Shown piece after piece: positions 1 to 5,564 of a stretch of DNA of 5,564 nt (the stretch's first letter is position 1; the number at the start of each line of letters is the position of its first letter). The translations under genes and the position numbers were made by a program. The notes below the pieces were generated by a model, which was given only the letters and a program-made list of their open reading frames with translations, was not told where the DNA came from and did no database searches. The stretch comes from Aquirhabdus sp. (GTDB taxonomy: Bacteria; Pseudomonadota; Gammaproteobacteria; Pseudomonadales; Moraxellaceae): the NCBI GenBank assembly GCA_030150595.1, contig JASLFQ010000207.1:1-5564 (forward strand), written 5' to 3'.

Positions 1-291
1 GAGCCATCCATTGTTCTCGCTTATTTGGTCGGCATGTTCGTAGCTTTTGTATTGATGCGAAGACATGTTTTTGTGCAGCATAATCAGAATTTAGCACCAC
101 AGGTGACCAAGTTCATTCTTGTGAATGCTTTGGCTGTATTACAAACATTATTGATCAGTGTTGTATTGGTGAGATATATTTTCCCTAAGTTCAATATGCA
201 GTTGTATCCAGAAGCGGTTGCTCATCTCATCGGTGTACTGGTTCCTGCCGTGACGAGCTATTTTGGTCATAAGTTGTTTACTTTCCGCTGA
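1..291 (+). CDS. GtrA-family membrane protein, C-terminal part (5' end outside window)
   Basis: The frame is open from base 1 (first residues EPSIVLAYLVGM) and ends with TGA at 289-291, giving 96 residues. The usual family length is about 120-150 residues, so the N-terminus with the first membrane helix is missing. Three hydrophobic segments are visible: roughly residues 3-19, 35-58 and 74-92. They are separated by short charged loops (MRRH, RYIFPKF), and the protein ends in the GHKLFTFR tail typical of GtrA-like proteins. GtrA-family proteins are small four-helix inner-membrane proteins. They are thought to move undecaprenyl-phosphate-linked sugars across the membrane for O-antigen, teichoic acid or other surface glycan modification. 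A partner GtrB-type glycosyltransferase would be expected upstream, outside the window. The convergent neighbour is a sugar-phosphate mutase, which loosely fits an envelope-polysaccharide setting. The family call is fairly secure; the sugar and the partner are unknown. Confidence 0.78.
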   Translation, partial: EPSIVLAYLVGMFVAFVLMRRHVFVQHNQNLAPQVTKFILVNALAVLQTLLISVVLVRYIFPKFNMQLYPEAVAHLIGVLVPAVTSYFGHKLFTFR

Positions 292-349
292 AAAACAGCT
301 GGATCTATTTGTGTTTCATTGGTACTGCTGCGGATTTACTCGATTCAGC

Positions 350-382
350 CCAAATAAGCAGCTGCAAACACTGCTAATTTGG
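350..382. terminator. Imperfect hairpin between convergent genes, possible bidirectional terminator
   Basis: CCAAATAAGCAG at 350-361 pairs with CTGCTAATTTGG at 371-382. This makes a 12-bp stem with a single A-A mismatch (356/376) and a 9-base loop. It lies in the 126-bp gap between the stop of the GtrA gene and the stop of manB, where a shared terminator would be expected. Neither side has a good T-run, so it is not a textbook intrinsic terminator. It may work with Rho, or only protect 3' ends. Confidence 0.42.
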
Positions 383-417
383 ATGAAAATTTAACCATTT
401 CTACTACAGTCTGAGAT

Positions 418-1803
418 TTAATAACTATTTTGTGGTGCCGTACCAATAAGTTGCTGCAGCTCTGCGGTACGCGATGTCATGAGCGCATGAGCTTGCTCGC
501 CACGTGCTTCAACATTTAAGCGCAGCAGTGGTTCAGTATTCGAGGTACGTATGTTAAAGCGCCAGTCAGCGAATGACAAACTCATACCATCAGTTTTGTC
601 GATTTCAGGTTGATCATTACTATAATGCTGCATAATTTTATCAATAATCGCTGCACTATTGTCGACGCGAAAGTTGATTTCGCCGCTGCATGGATAGGTT
701 GCCATACGTTCGCTGATGAGCGTGGACAGGTCCTTGCCTGTATTACTGACCAGATTGACTGCGAGCAACCATGGAATCATGCCGCTATCACAATACGCAA
801 AATCACGGAAATAGTGATGCGCGCTCATTTCACCGCCGTAAATAGCGTTTTCTTTGCGCATGCGTTCTTTAATAAATGCATGCCCTGTTTTGCATTGAAT
901 GGCTTGCCCACCTGCTTTTTCCGCAATATCAATGGTATTCCACGTTAAACGCGGATCATGAATAATCTTTTCGCCTGGATTTTTGAGCAAAAACGCTTGT
1001 GACAGCAAGCCAACGATGTAATAACCTTCAATAAATTCGCCGTGCTCATCAAATAAAAAGCAACGATCAAAGTCGCCATCCCACGCCACACCGAAGTCGG
1101 CTTGATGGGTTTTTACGGCTTCAATTGTCGCTGCACGATTTTCTAACAAGATTGGATTTGGGATACCATTCGGAAAGCTGCCATCAGCTTCATGATGGAT
1201 TTTAATAAATGAAATCGGAATATTTAGGGTCGCAAACCGACTTTCTAGCGCATCGATCACATGACCTGCTGCACCATTGCCAGAGTTGACCACGATTTTA
1301 AGCGGTCTAATATTTGGAATATCTAAATAAGTTAGCAAATGCGTCACGTAATCTTCAAGGATAGAGACTTCGGTTAGAGTTCCTTTTTTGGTTACAGGAG
1401 CAAAGTCATTTTTCTCTGCCAAAGCTTTGATGTCGAGTAGTCCAGTATCGCCGCTAATAGGCTCCGCACCTTTTTTGACTAGCTTCATGCCGTTATAGTC
1501 CATTGGATTATGGCTAGCAGTGACTTCAATCCCGCCGTCAACATCCAGATGAAATGCAGCAAAATACACTTCTTCAGTGCCTGTCATGCCAATGTCTAAA
1601 ACATCTACGCCACTATCCATCAAGCCTTGCGCGACTGCCATTTTAAGTGAATGACTTGTAGGGCGAATATCTGCACCAACGACAATCTTTTTCGGCTGTA
1701 GTAGTTGTCCGTATGCGCGACCAATGCTGTATGCAATCGACTCGTTGAGTTCTGTACCGAGTTTGCCTCGAATGTCATAGGCTTTAAAACAAGTCAGCTG
1801 CAT
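418..1803 (-). CDS. manB: Phosphomannomutase / phosphoglucomutase (ManB/CpsG type)
   Basis: The enzyme interconverts mannose-6-P and mannose-1-P (many relatives also glucose-6-P and glucose-1-P), feeding GDP-mannose or UDP-glucose pools for surface polysaccharides in the cytoplasm. The 461-residue protein is the usual length of the alpha-D-phosphohexomutase superfamily. All four active-site elements are intact: the phosphoserine loop TASHNP (95-100, catalytic S97), the metal loop DGDFDR (242-247, three Asp ligands of Mg2+ at D242, D244, D246), the sugar-binding GEMSAHH (324-330), and the C-terminal phosphate-binding RTSNTEP (419-425). Sequence such as [14 protein letters not shown] at the N-terminus closely matches enterobacterial CpsG/ManB. 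I chose ATG at 1801-1803 because family proteins begin there. An upstream in-frame GTG at 1855-1857 adds 18 residues with no family resemblance and lies inside a palindrome. The ribosome binding site is weak (GAG about 9 bases upstream). Preference for mannose or glucose cannot be read from the sequence. Confidence 0.93.
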   Translation of the reverse strand: MQLTCFKAYDIRGKLGTELNESIAYSIGRAYGQLLQPKKIVVGADIRPTSHSLKMAVAQGLMDSGVDVLDIGMTGTEEVYFAAFHLDVDGGIEVTASHNPMDYNGMKLVKKGAEPISGDTGLLDIKALAEKNDFAPVTKKGTLTEVSILEDYVTHLLTYLDIPNIRPLKIVVNSGNGAAGHVIDALESRFATLNIPISFIKIHHEADGSFPNGIPNPILLENRAATIEAVKTHQADFGVAWDGDFDRCFLFDEHGEFIEGYYIVGLLSQAFLLKNPGEKIIHDPRLTWNTIDIAEKAGGQAIQCKTGHAFIKERMRKENAIYGGEMSAHHYFRDFAYCDSGMIPWLLAVNLVSNTGKDLSTLISERMATYPCSGEINFRVDNSAAIIDKIMQHYSNDQPEIDKTDGMSLSFADWRFNIRTSNTEPLLRLNVEARGEQAHALMTSRTAELQQLIGTAPQNSY

Positions 1804-1815
1804 GATGTGCTCATT

Positions 1816-1843
1816 AAAATATATTGGATAGCGTTTTGAACAA
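1816..1843 (-). promoter_or_regulatory. Possible manB promoter
   Basis: Reading the minus strand, TTGTTC (1843-1838) could be a -35 box and TATTTT (1821-1816) a -10 box with a 16-base spacer. Transcription would begin only about ten bases before the manB ATG, giving a very short leader. The -35 box abuts the 20-bp palindrome at 1843-1862, an arrangement typical of regulated promoters. The match to consensus is moderate and the region is AT-rich, so this is tentative. Transcription from upstream mutY is an alternative. Confidence 0.28.
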
Positions 1844-1862
1844 TGGCGTGAATTCACGCCAT
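1843..1862. promoter_or_regulatory. Perfect 20-bp palindrome upstream of manB, possible operator
   Basis: ATGGCGTGAATTCACGCCAT reads identically on both strands with no spacer or mismatch. It begins 39 bases before the manB start codon and touches the possible -35 box, so it is placed like a binding site for a dimeric regulator. As RNA it could fold into a hairpin, but no T-run follows in the minus direction, so it is unlikely to be a terminator. I do not recognise it as the box of any named regulator. The rest of the 187-bp gap (1804-1990) holds a smaller inverted repeat, GCTGA/TCAGC at 1890-1894 and 1904-1908, and no gene I can support. Confidence 0.5.
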
Positions 1863-1990
1863 AAATGAATAGCGGCGAAGTATGCCATAGCTGATGATAA
1901 ACGTCAGCGTGTTAACGTGGTGTGTTTTTGTGAAGCTCCGCTTGATATGCAACGATATGTAAAATTTCCTGCATAAAAAGCGATTTTAGG

Positions 1991-3046
1991 TTATTTAGTG
2001 AGCAATTTACGCATTGCTTCGGGGACGCCAGAATCAAATGCTTCAGCATCACTCATCCAGCGAATTGGTGCAAAATGAGTTTCTAACGCTTTTTTCTGTG
2101 AAGTATCAATTTCAAAATGAATGGCTTGTAATTCCCAGTGAAAATGAGTGAACGTGTGGCGTATTTTTTTACCTTCAGCACCACTCACCAAGCCTAAACG
2201 TTTTAATGTTTGCTCAAGATTATCCTCAATGACGGGTAAGCTCCATAATCCGCCCCAAAGTCCTTCGGATGGACGTTGTTGCCAAAGTAGTTGTTGATTG
2301 TGCTGGATCATTAATACGATCGCATGGCGTGTCGGCGTTGCTTTGCGCGCGGGCTTCTGTGGAAGTTCTAAGACACGATTTTGTTTGAAAGCCATGCAAT
2401 TACTTTGCATTGGGCAATATAAACACAAGGTTTTTTTCGGAGTACAAATAGTCGCGCCTAAATCCATGATGGCTTGGTTATAGTCGTGTGCGCGCGTTTG
2501 CGGTGTTAATTGTTCAGCAATTTGCCAGATATTTTTAATAAATGCACTGCCAGTGCTATCGCCATCTAACGCGAAATAGCGACTCAAGACGCGCTTCACA
2601 TTGCCATCCATGATGACGCCGAATTGGCGTAAACCTAATGACATCAATGCACCCGCTGTTGATGGGCCGATGCCAGATAATTCCATCCATTCTTCAAGTG
2701 TTTTTGGAAATTCACCTTTTTTGGCGACAACGCCTGCGGCTTTATGCAGGTTTCTGGCGCGCGCGTAATAACCCAGTCCAGCCCAAAATGGTGCAACCTC
2801 ATCCCAGCTTGCACATCCTAAATCTTGTACAGTCGGGAAGCGCTGCATAAAACGCTCAAAATATTGAAGCACTGTTTTGACTTGCGTTTGTTGCAACATG
2901 ATTTCCGAGACCCAGACTTTGTAAGGATCATCAGTGACTTGCCACGGTAAGTCGTGCCGACCATGTTGCTCAAACCATGTTAGCAAGCGGTCGGAGAAGT
3001 TGTGGTCAGAGAGAGTTGGTGTGTTGGCAATGTCAGTCATGTACAT
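1991..3046 (-). CDS. mutY: A/G-specific adenine DNA glycosylase MutY
   Basis: MutY removes adenine mispaired with 8-oxoguanine (or G), preventing G:C to T:A changes after oxidative damage. The protein has 351 residues, about the same as E. coli MutY (350). The catalytic helix-hairpin-helix domain fills roughly residues 18-220. Visible are the catalytic Glu in VSEIMLQQTQV (E48), the HhH motif LSGIGPSTAGA (123-132), the catalytic Asp in MDGNVKR (D147), and the [4Fe-4S] ligands C201-x6-C208-x2-C211-x5-C217. A C-terminal MutT-like domain (about 240-350) recognises 8-oxoG, with RHTFTHFHW at 296-304. There the usual F-S-H loop reads F-T-H. The start could be ATG at 3044-3046 or the next ATG two codons on (3038-3040). 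Neither has a clear Shine-Dalgarno sequence. The gene is divergent from thiC (105-bp gap) and upstream of manB on the same strand, with no convincing terminator between them. Confidence 0.96.
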   Translation of the reverse strand: MYMTDIANTPTLSDHNFSDRLLTWFEQHGRHDLPWQVTDDPYKVWVSEIMLQQTQVKTVLQYFERFMQRFPTVQDLGCASWDEVAPFWAGLGYYARARNLHKAAGVVAKKGEFPKTLEEWMELSGIGPSTAGALMSLGLRQFGVIMDGNVKRVLSRYFALDGDSTGSAFIKNIWQIAEQLTPQTRAHDYNQAIMDLGATICTPKKTLCLYCPMQSNCMAFKQNRVLELPQKPARKATPTRHAIVLMIQHNQQLLWQQRPSEGLWGGLWSLPVIEDNLEQTLKRLGLVSGAEGKKIRHTFTHFHWELQAIHFEIDTSQKKALETHFAPIRWMSDAEAFDSGVPEAMRKLLTK

Positions 3047-3073
3047 TATTCATCATGTTTAAAGGTATCTTAA

Positions 3074-5020
<1,947 letters not shown>

Positions 5021-5045
5021 TTCTCTAGTCATTCCGTCACGTAAT

Positions 5046-5078
5046 AAAACCCGCCTTCGTTTGATAGGCGGTTTTTTT
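5046..5078 (+). terminator. Rho-independent terminator of thiC
   Basis: CCGCCT (5051-5056) pairs with AGGCGG (5066-5071) around a 9-base loop, followed directly by seven T (5072-5078). AAAA at 5046-5049 can extend the stem against the T-run past one unpaired C. It sits 25 bases after the thiC stop codon, which is the classic arrangement for an intrinsic terminator. Confidence 0.9.
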
Positions 5079-5103
5079 AATATTTATTCGCGAAAAGTAA
5101 ATT

Positions 5104-5127
5104 ATATGACAATGTGTATTGTCATAT
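5104..5127. promoter_or_regulatory. Perfect 10+10 bp inverted repeat upstream of the SDR gene, likely operator
   Basis: ATATGACAAT (5104-5113) and ATTGTCATAT (5118-5127) are perfect inverted copies separated by GTGT. The core reads TGACA-N8-TGTCA, with the size and symmetry of operators bound by TetR- or MarR-type dimers. The right arm contains TTGTCA (5119-5124), a good -35 match, so a bound repressor would block it, although no good -10 lies 16-18 bases downstream. TATATT at 5149-5154 is the best -10-like box but is 24 bases away. It is separate from the thiC terminator and lies 75 bases before the SDR start. No regulator gene is in the window. The rest of 5079-5202 shows nothing else I can support. 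Confidence 0.5.
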
Positions 5128-5189
5128 TTAGTTTATCATGAGTTGATGTATATTTAAGCATTCCGAATTTATCGCATTTCCATGTGTCT

Positions 5190-5193
5190 GGAG
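5190..5193 (+). promoter_or_regulatory. Ribosome binding site of the SDR gene
   Basis: GGAG with a 9-base spacer to ATG at 5203-5205 decides the start. The nearer-upstream ATG at 5195 is out of frame and too close to the site. Confidence 0.7.
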
Positions 5194-5202
5194 CAATGTT
5201 GC

Positions 5203-5564
5203 ATGTCTACAACTCGCGTATTAATCACTGGTGCAAACACGGGCATCGGTTTGGCAACGGCAAAAAGACTTGTTCAAAGTGGGGCAGATGTCATTTTGGC
5301 ATGCCGCAATCTCACCAAAGCAAAAGCCGCACAGGATGAACTACAGAAGTTAGGTGGTTCAGGTCAAGTTGATGTGGTTGAGTTAGATTTGAATAGCCTT
5401 GCATCAGTTAAATCAGCAGCAGAACTGGTCAAAGAGCGCTATGGTTCAATCGATGTATTGATCAATAATGCAGGTATTTTTGGTGAATCATTAAACCAGA
5501 CTGTAGATGGTTATGAGCAGCAGTTTGGGGTGAATTACTTAGCGCCATTTCTGTTGACGCAATT
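5203..5564 (+). CDS. Short-chain dehydrogenase/reductase, N-terminal part (3' end outside window)
   Basis: The frame is open from ATG 5203 to the window end, giving 120 residues of what is usually a 250-320 residue protein. It begins MSTTRVLITGANTGIGLATA. The Rossmann cofactor motif TGxxxGIG is at 9-16, the LDLN adenine-contact segment at 61-64, NNAG at 88-91, and the helix-4 Asn of the SDR tetrad at N111 (FGVNYLAPFLLTQ). The catalytic Tyr-x3-Lys lies beyond the window. An Arg after the second strand (CRN, R35) suggests NADP(H) preference. The DGYEQQFGVN segment resembles the retinol dehydrogenase / WWOX-like branch of SDRs, so a lipophilic alcohol, aldehyde or ketone is a plausible substrate, but this is inference. 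The gene has its own ribosome binding site, lies behind the thiC terminator and is preceded by a perfect inverted repeat, so it is probably regulated independently. Confidence 0.9.
   Translation, partial: MSTTRVLITGANTGIGLATAKRLVQSGADVILACRNLTKAKAAQDELQKLGGSGQVDVVELDLNSLASVKSAAELVKERYGSIDVLINNAGIFGESLNQTVDGYEQQFGVNYLAPFLLTQ

Noticed and set aside
610..948. A 112-residue plus-strand open frame opposite manB.
   Set aside because: It is antisense to the strongly supported manB coding sequence, including its catalytic motifs, and shows no domain of its own. It is a shadow frame.
1804..1857. N-terminal extension of manB from GTG at 1855-1857.
   Set aside because: The extra 18 residues do not resemble the family N-terminus, which begins at the ATG at 1801-1803. 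The GTG lies inside the perfect palindrome.
1814..1974. Two small minus-strand open frames in the mutY-manB gap: 1912-1974 (20 residues, MQEILHIVAYQAELHKNTPR) and 1814-1888 (24 residues).
   Set aside because: Neither has a Shine-Dalgarno sequence or a recognisable family, and frames this short are expected by chance in 187 bases. The second runs through the palindrome, so its sequence is constrained by that element.
2898..2925. CCGAGACCC-like stretch upstream of thiC that could be taken as the CTGAGA part of a TPP riboswitch.
   Set aside because: It encodes the conserved catalytic VSEIM segment of MutY on the other strand, has the wrong first bases, and lies more than 200 bases from the TGATCTGGAT fragment.
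5087..5094. Eight-base palindrome TTCGCGAA after the thiC terminator.
   Set aside because: It is too short to be meaningful alone; palindromes of this size occur by chance many times in a window this long.

Overview
The window looks like ordinary chromosome of a gammaproteobacterium, most likely a member of the Moraxellaceae (Acinetobacter relatives). The long ThiC protein, with its N-terminal stretch [17 protein letters not shown], closely resembles Acinetobacter-type ThiC as I remember it. The ManB and MutY proteins are also of gammaproteobacterial type. This assignment is from recalled family sequences, not from a search.

Layout, left to right. (1) Positions 1-291, plus strand: the C-terminal part of a GtrA-family membrane protein, cut by the window edge. 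(2) 292-417: a convergent gap with an imperfect 12-bp hairpin that could end transcription from both sides. (3) 418-1803, minus strand: a complete phosphomannomutase/phosphoglucomutase (manB/cpsG type). (4) 1804-1990: a 187-bp gap upstream of manB holding a perfect 20-bp palindrome next to a possible promoter. (5) 1991-3046, minus strand: complete mutY, the A/G-specific adenine glycosylase. (6) 3047-3151: a divergent promoter region between mutY and thiC with two interleaved inverted repeats. It holds no complete TPP riboswitch, although a 10-base fragment matches that riboswitch's core. (7) 3152-5020, plus strand: complete thiC, HMP-phosphate synthase of thiamine synthesis, closed by a clear rho-independent terminator. 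(8) 5079-5202: a gap with a perfect 10+10 bp inverted repeat, a likely operator. (9) 5203 to the window end, plus strand: the first 120 residues of a short-chain dehydrogenase/reductase with a good ribosome binding site.

The genes do not form one pathway. GtrA and ManB both fit cell-envelope polysaccharide work: lipid-linked sugar translocation, and supply of mannose-1-P or glucose-1-P. MutY is DNA repair, ThiC is cofactor synthesis, and the SDR is an oxidoreductase of unknown substrate. mutY and manB lie on the same strand and may share a transcript, since no convincing terminator separates them. I found no mobile element, CRISPR array, RNA gene or evident new multi-gene system. The items most worth checking are the two perfect inverted repeats and the unusual thiC leader.
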